Positions 44,178 to 57,097 of a stretch of 64,000 nucleotides of DNA are shown here, piece after piece (within the stretch, counting starts at the first letter, position 1; every line of letters begins with the position of its first letter). Both the position numbers and the translations under genes were made by a program. This DNA is from Sipunculus nudus (lineage: Eukaryota; Annelida; Sipuncula; Golfingiida; Sipunculidae). The notes beneath the pieces were generated by a model. It saw only the letters and a program-made list of their open reading frames with translations, was not told the DNA's origin and made no database searches. Where the stretch lies: assembly GCA_026874595.1 (NCBI GenBank), contig CM049320.1:11747964-11811963 (forward strand), given 5' to 3'.

Positions 44178-45910
44178 CAATTATAAAAGCATAAGGAATA
44201 TTTTATCAATCGCTACCAAAATTAATTTTTTTTAAATTAAAACCTGTTTACTAAAAATTGACTGTATTTTTTAAAAATTTGTAAAAAAACAACCATAATC
44301 TCTCTTTTGGATGTGTGTACGTATGTGTTTGCATATACGCAGCTTAACTAAGGCTTTATATAATCATATACAATTGCTTGTTCCAGAACTTGTTTGGTCT
44401 TCTTTTATAAATTATTTTGTAACCTAGAGCTTTCTCTGTATTATTTGTATTTATATCCTCTTGTTTCACTTTTATCTCCAATATGGAGTAGTCCCTCGAC
44501 CACATCATTATCATATATCCCTGCACCTATCTTGTACATTTCGGTAATGTACGCCTGTGATCTTCGGTATGCCGGTTGGTCATTTTTGTGCGATAAAGTG
44601 TTACAACGCTTTCAGATAACCAGCGCTTCTTTGCAATCCGGTTATCAAGACCTGTGCTATGATATTGTAACATTCTTGCCCTTTAACCTTGCCAGGGGTG
44701 GGGTATCAACACTGATTGACAATCAATATAGAGATGCCCCATAGCCAATCACAGGCAGCTAAGGACTTCGCCCTCTGCCCCTCTAGGATAAAACTTCCTT
44801 GCCCTGGCGATTCTCGCCCTCTCTTGGGTCATCGAGCAGTGGACCCCTATGCCTGCCCTCTGTATATGGCTTCTTTCTCACCTTGGGGTTGGTTTAACGA
44901 CAGTGTCGGCTACCCAGGTGAAGAGCCACCCACTTCCAAAGAGCAGTCCTTCATCTAGTCTGGTAAGTATCTTTCTGTTTCATTCATAAGTTCAGATAAT
45001 AATATGCAGTCCTGATAATTTTAAGGTTTAGGCTCTAAATTTTAATCCAGTAAAAAAAAGTGTTATTTTATCTCTTTAAATTGTGCGAGTGCATGTTGCC
45101 CAAGCCCAGTTTCCTCCCAGAATAAATAAGCAGCTACAATATAATCAGTCAAGGCGGTTTATCTTTTTAGACATATAGAAGAAAGCGAAGAGTCTGACTG
45201 GATACAATGAATATCATCAACAAACGAGCGAAACTGCATGGGCGTTTGACGATTTTGTTGGTCCCAGTTCTTCCGAGTTTCGTTGGTCCCATTTATAAAG
45301 TTGCGGAAGCATAAACGCATTCACTATAGTGTTTAAATGCCAATTATGTATTGCCACTATTGACAACTTGTTATCTGCTCTACCAAAACGCCAGAAGGCG
45401 TATCAACACTTGAATCATATTATTGGAATCCTAAATAATTATAGGCGTTAAAACCTTGAGAAATTATCAGGAGATCTACAAATCTTGTCATATATCTTAG
45501 ACAGGAATCATAGGAATTTTTACAATTAACTGAACTGGTTAAAACTGATACATCTTTTCATATCGGCGCCAAACTTGACCTGATTGAGTTACAGTTGTAT
45601 CGCGTATCACTGATAATTCTTTGGTTTTTTCCCCTTACGTATATAATCCCTTCCGCATATGTTTGTCATTTATGTTGAACGACAGCAGTCGGGAACGATC
45701 CTTTTTCAACATTGAAAAGGATAAGTAATGAACTATCAAGTACATTGGGTCAAACTCCCATGAACTTCTATACGGGAAATTTGCATTTATAAAATTCTCA
45801 ATCTATTTTCAAAAGCAAAAGTGAGAACATGTTACTTCTAAACTGTAGTTTATATCATTTTCGACCCTCCACCGAAATACCAAATTAAAAAAACTGTGTT
45901 TTTACGAAAC
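44175..45910. other. Non-coding DNA with two chance frames
   Basis: Plus-strand frames at 44394-44744 and 44716-44958 are open. The second ends shortly before CTG|GTAAGT (44965). Neither resembles a known domain. A single exon cannot be excluded. Confidence 0.35.
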
Positions 45911-46054
45911 CAGGAGCGGATACAAGGGGGGGACTTCTTGTCACCATGAGTGTAGTTAGTGAAATGCTATAGATCCTTGGTTAAGTTTTATTTCCCTTTG
46001 GTACTCTCCAGGGACCTGCGCCTCCCCGTTTGTAAAATCCTGGATCCGCCCCTG
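45911..46054. mobile_element. Small hAT-type MITE
   Basis: 144 bp. The left end CAGGAGCGGATACA and the complement of the right end, CAGGGGCGGATCCA, match at 12 of 14 positions. This is the form of a widespread hAT terminal repeat. It is flanked by GAAAC on both sides. Confidence 0.75.
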
Positions 46055-47945
46055 GAAACTGAGTAACCCTTCCTCCAGAAGTCAGTTATCTTCTGGGCAG
46101 TCACATCTGACTCGAAAACCCTTATACTGCCAAACCTCAGCATATTATAAACACCAGTGTTGACCTCTGTTAATCAAATGACCAATCTTACCACGAAACA
46201 CTTGATTGTTGACTGTTTTACTTTATATCATGTTACTACTATTAAAAATTTACTTGTCACATATTTTAGTATCGTGTCCGAGACTGCCAAGAAAAAAGAG
46301 GTAGTTGTTTGGACATTTCGTTGATTCCCAACCATCAGTGCAGCTATCCACAATTAATATTGGTATAAAATATGTCATTCGATGCATTAACGCAGGCCTT
46401 ATATAGCAAACAAATGTGATTAGATGTCATACAAGGATATAATTAATATTTAATTAAATAGTCATATGTCATGTAAGCATATAATTCATAAATAGTGCCT
46501 GCAATGATATATATGCTACATGCCCCACACCAGCTTCCATTTTTATATATAGGGCCTTGAATTTAATCAATTTCAACCAATTCATGTTTATTTTTTTCCA
46601 CTATATTACCGAAAAAGGCTACTGATTGTACTCGTTGCTTTATTAATTTGGAAAAGATAATTTACACTTAAGTTGTGATAAATTATATTTCTAAAAATTC
46701 CAGTCACTCTGGTTGTTTTTTAACATAAAGGTCATTTTTGTAAATGACTTCATGTTTTTATCGTACTTTTTATGTCCATCTATTTACATAACCAGTTACT
46801 CTTGCATTTAAGACGCTTGGAAATAAATTCTTCAGAGACAAAATTTCCAGTTCCTGAAAGAAATCTTTAACATATACGAATCCACTATCATTCCAAATGC
46901 ACAAACCATCTCACAGTAAAATCTTGGTATATTCTCAAACCTAATAACCTGTTTAACAGTAGAGCAATAAGATATTTATTTTATTGTATATTTGTTTTAT
47001 ACAGTTTTTACCAATATTGAACAAGGGTGAAGATCGATGAATTAAAAATTCTGGGAATCCAGTTAGTTTCAGTGACTTACAAGATTCTAAATCTAATCAT
47101 TTTGTCTATAAATAAATCCTCTGTAAGTCAAATATACTTTTGAAAAGCTACAAGTTGAGAAGAAGAAATCTATGTATCATTATAATTTAATAATGATATT
47201 CACAACATTTATAAAGTATGTGTTTCTATCACACCCACACCGTCTTCACTCATTTGTCGAGTTCGAGTCCATTTAAATTAAAACACAGTCGCATGAATCG
47301 TTATTGGTGGCCGTAATTCTGCATGGCTTGGATCAGGCTATAACTACCAATATACACTTATCCCACCAATGCCTTTCGGTACAGACTTCATGGATTCTCT
47401 GTTTAAATCTGAATAAAAAGTGAATTGACCTTGTTTTGAGCCAAATTTCAGCCAGAAATAACGGTTCAAGGGACTGTGTAGAACATGCAGTGTGGATGTA
47501 ACAGATCATATGAAGGATCAGTCGTATTTTACTCTGTAAGAGTAAACAGAAAAGCATCTTACACACGTAAAATTGCTATGAAGCAACAAGCCATACAATG
47601 TATAAGCTGTTGTTTTAGGGGTCCTGTGATTAAAACTGTTGACCCTTAGTCTGGGTTTTACCATGTGCCTGTTACGTCCCCGTGACATATGTACTATAAA
47701 ACACCATAAAAAACTAGAGCGCATTCTGGGTTTTTTTCGCATGAATCACCCAAAAATTTGTTCCCTGTATAAAATTGCCACGCTGTTATGAAAATTTCAC
47801 GAAACTCCGTTGAGAACTTCATGTACGTGTTATCGTGCAGTCGCTGCCATAAAACATAACCCCCGCCGCTAGGCATGGCGAAGATAACAATGCCTTTTGC
47901 TTTGCGATAGAGGAGCGCACATGTATATATCAGTTAAAACGTCAT
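46055..47945. other. AT-rich DNA, no feature seen
   Basis: No supported gene. Minus-strand frames near 47333-47876 lack family resemblance. Confidence 0.4.
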
Positions 47946-49435
47946 AAGTCGGAAGCCGTTTTATTTTTCAGTGTAATTTTAAAAAGTAACGATCATACCA
48001 ACTTTTCTTAAAATGAAAAATATAGACCCTCTTTATAAAACAGAAAGTCTCAAAAACATATATTCCCGTATATGAAAATTAAAGCATATTCATGCGTCGG
48101 AAGCCTCTCAGAAGTCATCCTGAAATGGCAGATGTTGTTCAAAATGCATCAAACTCGGAAGTCAAGCCCATAGCACCAAACAATAATGACACAGAAAAGG
48201 TCTTGCATTTTTAATTTAAGTAATATTTATGTATTTAAATAAAATCAGGTATATCACTAACATTATGATACATAAAAAAATAAAATAAAACTAAAATAAA
48301 TGTTGAAATATACATTCAAATGTAATACACAATATATGATATCGTAACGTAATATTTTAAATTGGAATTTTATTGTAGAAATAAATATGAAAGCATTAAA
48401 ATTTTTTAATTTTTTCAACATAGTGTAATAATATTTTTCCTTATATAACATATGTATATTAATTTAGAAACAAAGTATCAAACTGCCGTGCATCCTTGCA
48501 AGCACTGGTAAAACCGTAAGAAAATTCCATTCAGTTTTTGTATTAATAAACCTTTTTTATCTATTAGGGTGCTATTTACAGTATTAAGGAAACTAATTGT
48601 TTTTATCTGTGAATTAGGGTGCTATATACGGCACGCTTATAACTGTCCAAGGTTTGCTAAATACTGATAACCCAACGTATCAGGAAACAGTTTTAGAACG
48701 TTGCACAGACAATTGCCTCAAACATGACAAAAACACTTTATATTTCGTAAATTGAAAATAAATGTAAAAATGCAAAACGGTGAAAGATTTAACAAAGAGG
48801 CATGTGATGTTGCAAAAACATTTATATAAATTATAACAGTATCTTTTAATTTTAATTTTAGCTCATCAAACCAATTTATATAGGAAGAAAATATTTCTAT
48901 ATTATATTATAAGAAGAAAATGTTTTATATATGTAACAGTTAAATGAAATAAATAAAAATTAATATATGTTCCGACAATTATAGCAGGATAATATATGAA
49001 AAGATTCCAGAGTACACTTTTTTAACACTTCAAAGCCACATACTGTTTTTAGAAATATTTTTTAGAACATTTTAATAAAATAATGTGCTAACTGTCATGT
49101 CAGGCTTAGAACAAGGAAACGCGTGTGCTTTTAAAGTAACGACTTAAAATATCTTTAGATTGTAATCACTTACATCTAAATGACAAGTGGTAAAGGGAGG
49201 TATCGCCACCTAAAATCTGTTCTGCCATATGTTAACAATTTTATTTGCAAGAATAACTCGCTCGGTGGACGAGATGAATAAGTACATACAAGAATGGATA
49301 TATAAATAATCATATTATATACAATATAATAGTTTTTAATTTTATATAAACATATGTCACTTACGTAACTAATATGTCTTACATATGTCTATATCATAGA
49401 TATACATTTACAGCAGCTCTACAGGAAAACATTGA

Positions 49436-49438
<3 letters not shown>

Positions 49439-49483
<45 letters not shown>
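49439..49483. repeat. (TA)n microsatellite
   Basis: Uninterrupted TA run. Confidence 0.95.
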
Positions 49484-49486
<3 letters not shown>

Positions 49487-49740
49487 AAATAAATTAGTTA
49501 TTGGGCTTACCTTTGAGATGCATATGCCTTATCTATCTAATCAGTTTAGTGACAATGGTCTTAAAGCACCCTATGTTACATTTAAAGTTTTAATTTTGTG
49601 TTTAATCAAAGTTCTTTAAGTAATTTTCGCCTATTTTGACACCACAGTGACATCTTTGAAAATGTTAAAGATTAAATCAGTGGTATATAAAATTATTGAA
49701 ACAATCTACCAGGGTACAGGTGCCAGTCCAGTTTAAATGT

Positions 49741-49821
49741 CTGGGCCTCACCTGGTATTCTGAGCCAAGAGCTTGGGTAGCACCAGTCGGAGCATAAATG
49801 GACACAAAACTATATGGCCCT
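49741..49821 (-). pseudogene. Possible LINE endonuclease fragment
   Basis: The minus strand reads GPYSFVSIYAPTGATQALGS, similar to the SxYAP motif of LINE apurinic endonucleases. It is only about 27 codons long with no neighbouring domains, so this is weak. Confidence 0.3.
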
Positions 49822-50659
49822 CAATGAGGTGCCAATTAATTGTCTACTGATAAGGACTCTCAACCACTTATCAAGTAATGTCCAAATCTGCCTCACCATT
49901 CATGTGCTACTTTAAGTTAGTTCTCATGATCCACATATAAATTTTCAAAATGATTAAACAACCAGACCAACAAAATGTGGCACTGCAGAAAAATATAAAC
50001 CTGTATGTCTTTGAAATTATTTGGAAAATAAAAATGTACCTCAATATAACTGTCCGGTGTTACTCTGCAAATCATTAATCATATTTTAAACTTTGATGTT
50101 AAATGCATTAAAATGAAATGCATGTCAATATAAACACTGAAAACTCATTGTTTGAAAAACTTCGTTCTAGAAATCTGTAACTGTGTGTCCCTATTGCATG
50201 TGTGGAAGTGCTTGAGAGAGGATTTTGTAAGGAAAGAAACTATTAAACTACCTTTATTATCACTGGAAAGAATTAACACCCAAGTTTTGGTCACTTAAAC
50301 TGCCAAAATACTCAGGACTTTACCAGCTTTTATCATAAGGGGGAGTGGAAATAAGCATCCCTTATTACCACTCCCCCTGGGGGGGGGGTCGAAATAAGCA
50401 TTCCTTAATTATTTCCACCGTGACTCCCGGGGAGTGGAAACAAGGCCTGCCTTATGCATTTTGAGTATCATCTGTCACTCTCGGATGACTTCCGAGAGGC
50501 TTCGACGCATTAATTGATTTACATATACGGGAATATTTGTTAATATATATCTTTGAAACTTTCTCGTATAAAAAAGGGACCGCGCGGGTCCATATCTTCC
50601 GTTTAAAAATTAAAACGGCTTCTGACTTTCGATTTCCGAGTTTTATCTATTGCCCATGT

Positions 50660-51930
50660 CTCCAGCTCACGCAAGTTCACGCACTTTTTGAACGAGACTA
50701 CGCTCCCTTAGGGACTGCTTAAAACGCACGCACGTATGCGTGCAAGCACACGTGCACGCAGTTTCGCCTACCTGCACAAGTGCCTAATAAGCGTGCGGCC
50801 AGATTTAGCGGACAGTATTCGTCATGTGACCCAATTTCTTTAAGATTACTCAAAATATGCTTTGTCACATATACAGCGCATTTTTAAAGCATTACAAGAC
50901 GTAGCTCCACTCCCAGTAGTAATATTTAAAAAACGTAACAGAAGCCACTGTGCGGGAGGAAATTATACCATTCATTATACAATCTGGCCTGATTTTTAAA
51001 TTCATATGAAAATTAAAATTAATCACTTAAAATATTTCTCGAGTGTTCTTATTCAGAGAAAGATAACTAAAGACACGTATACGTATTGCTTTCAACTAAT
51101 TTATTTATAAAACATAACACAATGTATACAGAAATCTGTAATACAGTAAATGTAATCAGTATACCATTATCGTTATAACAAACAAAAATATGCAATTAAA
51201 ATGTATTTTGAAAATCCAGTAACTGAGACCTGTACATATATATACTAATCCCACTAAAAAAACTATACATCCAAGAATATTTATTTATGGCCTTGAATAT
51301 ATATAGTATAAAACTAACTTGTAAACACCATTATCCGAAATCAAATTGTGTACACTGTGTACATTGTGTAGATCCTTGATTTAGTGGTCACTTTTTTCCT
51401 AATGCAACTAAGATATTTATTTTATTGAGTCTATTATGTCCTGAATATGTATGTTATTATTAGATCTATAGGGTTGATGGGATGTCACTACCTGAAATGT
51501 GTTGGGTTCCATTAAACTTTGTGATAAATAATTATCTCAGATTTTTTCATTAAAGTTAAACTCTTTACCATATGATAATGTTGTTATAATTATCCAATCT
51601 ATTTTAGGGAAAATTTAAGTCTCCCGTTATAATCAAATGTGTGTATTTTGTGCTACAGATTTCATCCATGCAACAAAGTGTTCAACGGTAAATTATTTTT
51701 ATCTGAGCTATTGGGGCTTCTACACAGTGTGCTCAATAGGCCCCCCTAATACTGTTTCATTATAATTTAATTTTATAATTATAAATATGGTTTCATCTAT
51801 TTCTGGTTACAGGTTCAAAAATACTTCATAATTTAATGTACCCTGATATAAATTATAATTTCCCTTCCAGTGTCTAACTTTATAGCATTTTTTTCTAATA
51901 ATATATATACTTTATATTCTAATAATATAT
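50660..51930. other. AT-rich DNA, no feature seen
   Basis: A short alternating-purine stretch of CACGCACGTATGCGTGC type lies at about 50726-50762. Nothing else is supported. Confidence 0.4.
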
Positions 51931-51939
51931 ATAGTCTCG

Positions 51940-52200
51940 TCCCCGGGACTGGGGCTTAACGTCCTCCGACGCTATGGCTCAGTCAGGGAGCTGGCTATAT
52001 TTAGAATACGACTTCAGCAAGCCAGCACCAGTGACAGCAGCTGAAGTTACAGCACTGGCGGTATCAGTGGGAAGCTATGACGCGTTCTACGCATGCGGGG
52101 TTCGGGCGTTTCCTTGGTTACGAAGAACGCGATCTGTTCGTTGACAGGGTCTGTCACTTGTCGTGTTGCTGATGGCGGCCAGCAATTAACCCCTGGCCAT
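51940..52200 (+). other. CpG-rich patch with a 56-codon frame
   Basis: The GC and CpG content is far above the surroundings. An ATG frame at 51974-52144 (MAQSGSWLYLEYDFSKPAPV at its start) is open, and GTTTCCTTGGTTAC near 52109 resembles an RFX X-box. The start 'ggggcttaacgtcct' looks like a dispersed repeat I associate with invertebrates. It could be a relic of a repeat or a promoter with a first exon. Confidence 0.3.
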
Positions 52201-53433
52201 CTTGTAGTCATTAAAAAATGAATCCATGGAAGTTCAAGACCCCTGTATCCAGCACTGCTAATCCAGCTGTGTCAAAGAATTACCTTTTTACTTATATTTA
52301 TCAGCCAAACCGACTTCGTCAGTGGCCGATCTGTCAGTTCTGCGTGCACTTATAGGCTGGCTGTCACGACTACGGGGGCCTATATAAAGGCCCTATATTA
52401 ACATTAACCTTATACTGGTCTACTCCTTTGGTGCATTTATCTCTGTTCCCCTTTTGGTTGAAAATATACTCGGTCCAACATTAACTGCGATCGCGAAGAG
52501 ATGTCTCAGAAAATCTAACTATGCAAGTGACAGAACTGCCTGGCAAGAGCGGCAACACAGGTAATGAGGTATCGGATCCTGTCGTAGGCGGGGGCTTGTC
52601 CGTGCCTCGCAGAAGGGAAGCTGCGGGCAGTCAAAATGGGCTGAACTAACAAACCTGCTCACCAAAGTCCATTTTGACTACCAGACTGGCTATGCACGAA
52701 GCAAAGGATCGTGGCAGAAGAGACACCAATATGGAAGTGGGCCCATGAACTATTCTGTAGTAGGCCTATTCATATTTAAAATCAACATAAGCCTATTATC
52801 TTGGTTATATAACATAGGTAAACAAATATTTTTTTTAAATTATACTCAGTGAAAAAAATATTGTGACAGTTTAGCTCGACTTTATCAATAAAATAATAAT
52901 AATAATGATGATGATGATGATCTAATGCCGACTCATGATCCATATACAGGAAAAATTAGAGAAATGAGGATTAGAAATAAAAGAACCATAGAACAGCAAA
53001 ATTATTAACAAGATTTAGGCTAAAAGTGACTTATAATCTTTACAACAAATGTCAACAACAATTATGCTTAGGTTTATTCAATTTCTGTTTTAACAATTCA
53101 GTATCGATGTATGGGAAAAAGACATTCAAGAAATGTCGAGCTTAAAATGTAAAATGTAATAAAATAATATAAAGTTAAGTCAGAACATAAAAATGGTACT
53201 AAGGTTTAGTCAATTCGTGTTTAAATAATTCAGTATTGATGCACAAAAAGACATAATTCAAGAAATATTGAGCTTAACATGCAAAACATATTACAAGTAT
53301 TCAGCAAGATCATATATTAATATAATCAACATATCTGGCAAAATTAGAATGGCTGTAATTTCAAGTAACATCAGTTAAGGCAGCAGGATTTTTAAAAAAA
53401 TCTTTATTCAGTATAAACTACACACATCAGAAC
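52201..53433. other. Non-coding DNA, no feature seen
   Basis: GATGATGAT and ATAATAAT runs near 52895-52920. No supported gene. Confidence 0.4.
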
Positions 53434-53445
53434 AAATAAATATAT

Positions 53446-53569
53446 ATATATATATATGGAACTGGTATACACAGAAAAATCGGTTCACTGGCGCTGCCGG
53501 TGGGAATCGAACCCATGATCTTCAGATTTCTTGTTGGCTGATTTAACCACTAAGCTATGCCAGATCCCA
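53446..53569 (-). mobile_element. tRNA-derived SINE with (TA)n tail
   Basis: On the minus strand the head has a Pol III A-box TAGCTTAGTGG (53547-53557) and a perfect B-box GGTTCGATTCC (53503-53513), 33 bp apart. The arms do not form a proper acceptor stem, so it is not a working tRNA gene. A short body and a TA tail follow. The insertion is flanked by AAATAAATATAT on both sides (53434-53445 and 53570-53581). Confidence 0.75.
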
Positions 53570-54370
53570 AAATAAATATATGTATATTTATATTTGGGGT
53601 GTAACAATGCCTTGACCAATCCATTTAAGTGCAAGCCCTTGATTATATTGTACTAGATTATTAACCTCTGAATCAAATCATTTTATTTTTATTTTTCCTG
53701 TCAATTCAAAAGTCCTCTGCGAGTTCTCAAATGCGACAGAGCAGTTGGGATGCTGAAGCTCTTGAACGGATGTAGGCCTATGTCATAAATCTGCTTTAAA
53801 TGTTTGCAAGTTGACAACTCCACTAGCACAGAAACATACATGGGGGTGACAAACAGAGGGAGAGATACATTTTTTTTTATTCCCCGAAATTTACCAACAT
53901 CCATCTTGGTAATTTTTTTTTAACGAATGAAACTATTAAATAAGAACTGAATTGAGAAGTGAATTGAAGATAAGTGGTGTGCCTATTAATCAATAAAATT
54001 GATGATTAGTGGTTTTCTTTCAAAACTGATTAAATCAATTGCATTTTTGCATAATAAATTTAAAACGATTATGCATTCAGGTGCAAAGAATCTAATCCTG
54101 TCACAGATGTACAAACATAAAGAAATGAACTGCATCAATATGGAAAAGCTGACAAGGGTCCAACAGCAAGTCAAACTTAGATGTGGATGGATTAATGGTT
54201 TCATTATGAATACTGATGAACATGTCACACTATTTACTGGGGTTACAATTTTGGGTAATAGTATACATCAGATTTCAAGGTAATATAGAAAGTACAAAAA
54301 ATAAACTATAGATAATTGATCATTTTAACTTTTCAATCATCAATTATGATTTTAAGATCAATTCCTACCA

Positions 54371-54374
54371 CTAA

Positions 54375-54410
<36 letters not shown>
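54371..54410. repeat. (TA)n microsatellite
   Basis: TA run with one GTA interruption. Confidence 0.9.
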
Positions 54411-54619
54411 ATGACAAGAAGGGCGGGGGGGTTCCGTGAATAATTACCTGGTTTTTTTTTTTCAATGCTTTCACCAAACTTTCCTGGAGCATATATTTGT
54501 GTGTGTGTGCGCGCGAGCTCCCGTAGCTTAACCAATGGACCATTGCAACTTTGATATAATGATGATGATAAGCCAAGGAAAACATCTGACAGACAGTCTT
54601 GGAGTTGGAAAGAGTGAAG

Positions 54620-54713
54620 ATGTGGTGTACCCTGTGTTCAACAGACAACAAGGACCAGCTCCGTATCTTTAAACAAGGAAAAACAGAGAAACATTTATGG
54701 AAAAAGCAAAGAG
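54620..54713 (+). CDS. Candidate exon with a CxxC motif, unrecognised
   Basis: From an ATG, MWCTLCSTDNKDQLRIFKQG is followed by KTEKHLWKKQR and then the donor AGAG|GTAATA. An acceptor-like GACAGACAG lies 25 nt upstream. The CxxC and basic run could begin a zinc-binding domain, but I do not recognise the protein and no partner exon was found. Confidence 0.22.
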
Positions 54714-55057
54714 GTAATAATTTTGAAAGAGTCAGTTATTTTAAAGACGCTGGCTATTCAAAAAATTGCGATAATTTGCTAGGGTCAACGGACTTCTCCA
54801 CTCAGACATTGAGACCTCCTTTGAGTGGCAGAATACCTATAGAAGCTGAGGTAGTGAAAACGCAGTATGGGGACATGTGGCTCTGACATTCTTTATATGA
54901 CAGGTGATCACATTTAATATTTAGAACTGAAGTCATTATCCAATACATGTGCTCTTTCTCCTGCAGTATAACTGTGCCAGACACTGATCTGTTGGCTTTG
55001 ACTTTGAAACAATGTCTTTTATAATAAGTGTGGAATCTCCAGGGATGGGTGTGGGCT

Positions 55058-55196
55058 TCAAGTCAATTCTCTACACTGAATAACACCCTCCTCCAAAATG
55101 TAAGCTACCCGGCCTTGCACATACAAGTATTTCTTTGACAACAGGAATGGAACAGCTATCCAGGTGGATGCTACTTTGCTGTTTCTGAGCCTCAGC
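55058..55196 (-). CDS. Candidate terminal exon, unrecognised
   Basis: Acceptor AATGATTGCAG| followed by a frame LRLRNSKVASTWIAVPFLLS to a TGA at 55058. A second frame (AEAQKQQSSIHLDSC...) is open to an earlier TAG. Neither frame joins the phase of the candidate exon at 55493-55590, so the link is unproven. Confidence 0.25.
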
Positions 55197-55492
55197 CTGC
55201 AATCATTAAAAGTAAACAACAAGTTTTAAAAAAATGTGATCTGTTGTAACATAGTCAAAATATATTCCTTAGTATAGATTCAAACTTACTTTTGTATACA
55301 AAAATCTGTACCCTATGGTGATGCCATTTATAAATAAATAAAATTTTAAATATAAATTCTAGAGTACAGTCAATACTAAAAAAACATGGAATTACAACAA
55401 CTATAATTCAAATGTCAAATGATATCCACCACAATCTATTTTAACCTTTAACAATGTTCCAACAGAAACGGCCAAAATCAAATATAGCATAC

Positions 55493-55590
55493 CTAATATT
55501 CCCTGATCTTTGTCCTTGACTTGCTCACTGCGATTGTGCTCATTCTGGTCAATAGCAGCTGGGACATTTCTTAGGGTATATCCCCTGTAG
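55493..55590 (-). CDS. Candidate internal exon, unrecognised
   Basis: 98 nt between TTTTAATGCAG| and TTAG|GTATGC. Only one frame is open: YRGYTLRNVPAAIDQNEHNR and on to KDKDQGIL. This is typical of a hydrophilic protein region. The product is unknown. Confidence 0.35.
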
Positions 55591-55827
55591 CTGCATTAAA
55601 AATTAATGAAAATGAATAAAAAATGAATAGGCAAGAGGGTACATACTTCCACTGCTTTATTCAAAGATAGGCCTATCTGTCTGGAAGATTGTATCATAAT
55701 GTAAGATCACCCGGCCTGAAATCTTGACATAACATCAACTTATGCAGTGCATCATTCATGCAATATCAACATGATACATATTATTTATTATTCAACACCA
55801 GATTATCATATCACATTGTTTCAAATT

Positions 55828-55829
<2 letters not shown>

Positions 55830-55862
<33 letters not shown>
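55830..55862. repeat. (TA)n microsatellite
   Basis: TA run followed by ACATGTATATATAT. Confidence 0.9.
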
Positions 55863-55868
<6 letters not shown>

Positions 55869-56323
55869 ATATATATTGTGGTTGACTTCATATTTGCAGG
55901 CTGAACTTACGCAATTTCCCATTGTTTCATGAAGGTTCCATTTTAAGGTTTCACAAAACAAAAGACCTATACACAGAGTATTACCTTTATTACGTGAATT
56001 AATTATATCAAATATTATGTGCACAAAATCTTTTTTTACAAATTACCGTTTGTTAATGGCAGACATTATCATTTAAAATATCAATCTGTGAATACACACG
56101 GTTTATTTTTCTTCATAATTTCAACCTTTTACTTTTCAACTTTACCTTCAACAATCAGGCCTCTTATTCATGATGGTTTTATATTTGCGATAATTTCCCT
56201 TTCACAAATACACAATTATGAAATCCTCATGAACGAACAGGCAATCACAGTATGATTTAACACTCCCTTTATTTAAAAAAAATAAGTTCTCAGGCAAAAA
56301 TTTCCGGGAAGCTGGGTACTCAC

Positions 56324-56370
56324 CGCAGTTAATGTTTTGATTGGGATTTACTTCTCTGCCATACATCAAA
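56324..56370 (-). CDS. Candidate internal exon, unrecognised
   Basis: 47 nt, SLMYGREVNPNQNINC when joined in phase to the candidate at 56976-57097. The acceptor is CCTACACCAG| and the donor TGCG|GTGAGT is strong. Confidence 0.3.
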
Positions 56371-56975
56371 CTGGTGTAGGATGTCAGTGTGCACACGCAT
56401 GTCTACCAATGAGAAAAGTAGTATTTCACATTCTATTCTAGTGTAACTTTTATCATTAAATTATTGTAATATCCTGAACGGTACATGTGCATTATACATG
56501 ACTGAACTTCAGGGGGCTAAAACAGTAACTGAACCTACAATTTTGTTTAAAAAGTGGGGTCAATGCCTTATATGTACCCAACTATAAATGATGAATCATA
56601 TCATTTGTATTAGTTATATAGCCTTATAGGAGGAATCAATGTCACTTCTTTACTTAATTTTTCTGGACGGGCTACGTGACATCATTTACAAAAATACCAA
56701 GAACTGCAAAAGCGGATTCACTTTGTTCAAAATAAATGTGGGTTCACAGGCAGCAATGTGCGATTTCGTAAAAATAAAAATGAAGGTTCAAAAGATATGT
56801 CTATTAATAGTATTATATACTGAACCCACATTTTCTTTCATAAAATATGTGGTACCTGAAATATATTTATAACCACAATTGGTTTTTACTCGAATGTATG
56901 GCTTGAAAGTACAATCTTTTCCTTAAATATTACTTGCATTGCCTGTTAACATATTGCTTGAAAAAGATGCCTCAC

Positions 56976-57097
56976 CTGGCTGTCGTGTGCAAACTGACGT
57001 GCCCATCTTCAACCTCAGCCTCAAGAATGGCTGTCTCTCCCATTCTTCTCACACCTCCCCATGAAACACACATTTGTGTGTGTGACATTTTTTTCAT
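56976..57097 (-). CDS. Candidate first coding exon, unrecognised
   Basis: From ATG, MKKMSHTQMCVSWGGVRRMG is followed by ETAILEAEVEDGHVSLHTTA and the consensus donor CAG|GTGAGG. The frame is open upstream for about 12 codons to a stop. It joins 56324-56370 in phase. I cannot name the protein. The plus-strand frames over 56934-57342 are probably its shadow. Confidence 0.38.

Larger units (their letters stand above)
47946..50630. repeat. Inverted arms of about 180 bp around 2.3 kb of AT-rich DNA
   Basis: The arm at 47946-48125 and the arm at about 50483-50630 are inverted and diverged. Shared blocks are 'aagtcggaagccgtttta' (47946) with its complement at about 50612, 'tattcccgtatatg' (48062) with about 50522, and 'gcgtcggaagcctctc' (48094) with about 50493. 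It could be a foldback element or two inverted copies of one repeat. Confidence 0.65.

Noticed and set aside
44394-44958. Overlapping plus-strand frames of 116 and 80 codons as a gene
   Set aside because: No similarity that I recognise and two frames compete. The GTAAGT after the second may be chance. Kept only as a low-confidence remark.
51974-52144. A 56-codon protein in the CpG-rich patch
   Set aside because: No homology and the start resembles a dispersed repeat. Reported only as a patch of unusual composition.
53490-53569. A tRNA gene on the minus strand
   Set aside because: A and B boxes are present but the acceptor arms do not pair. The target duplication marks it as a SINE.
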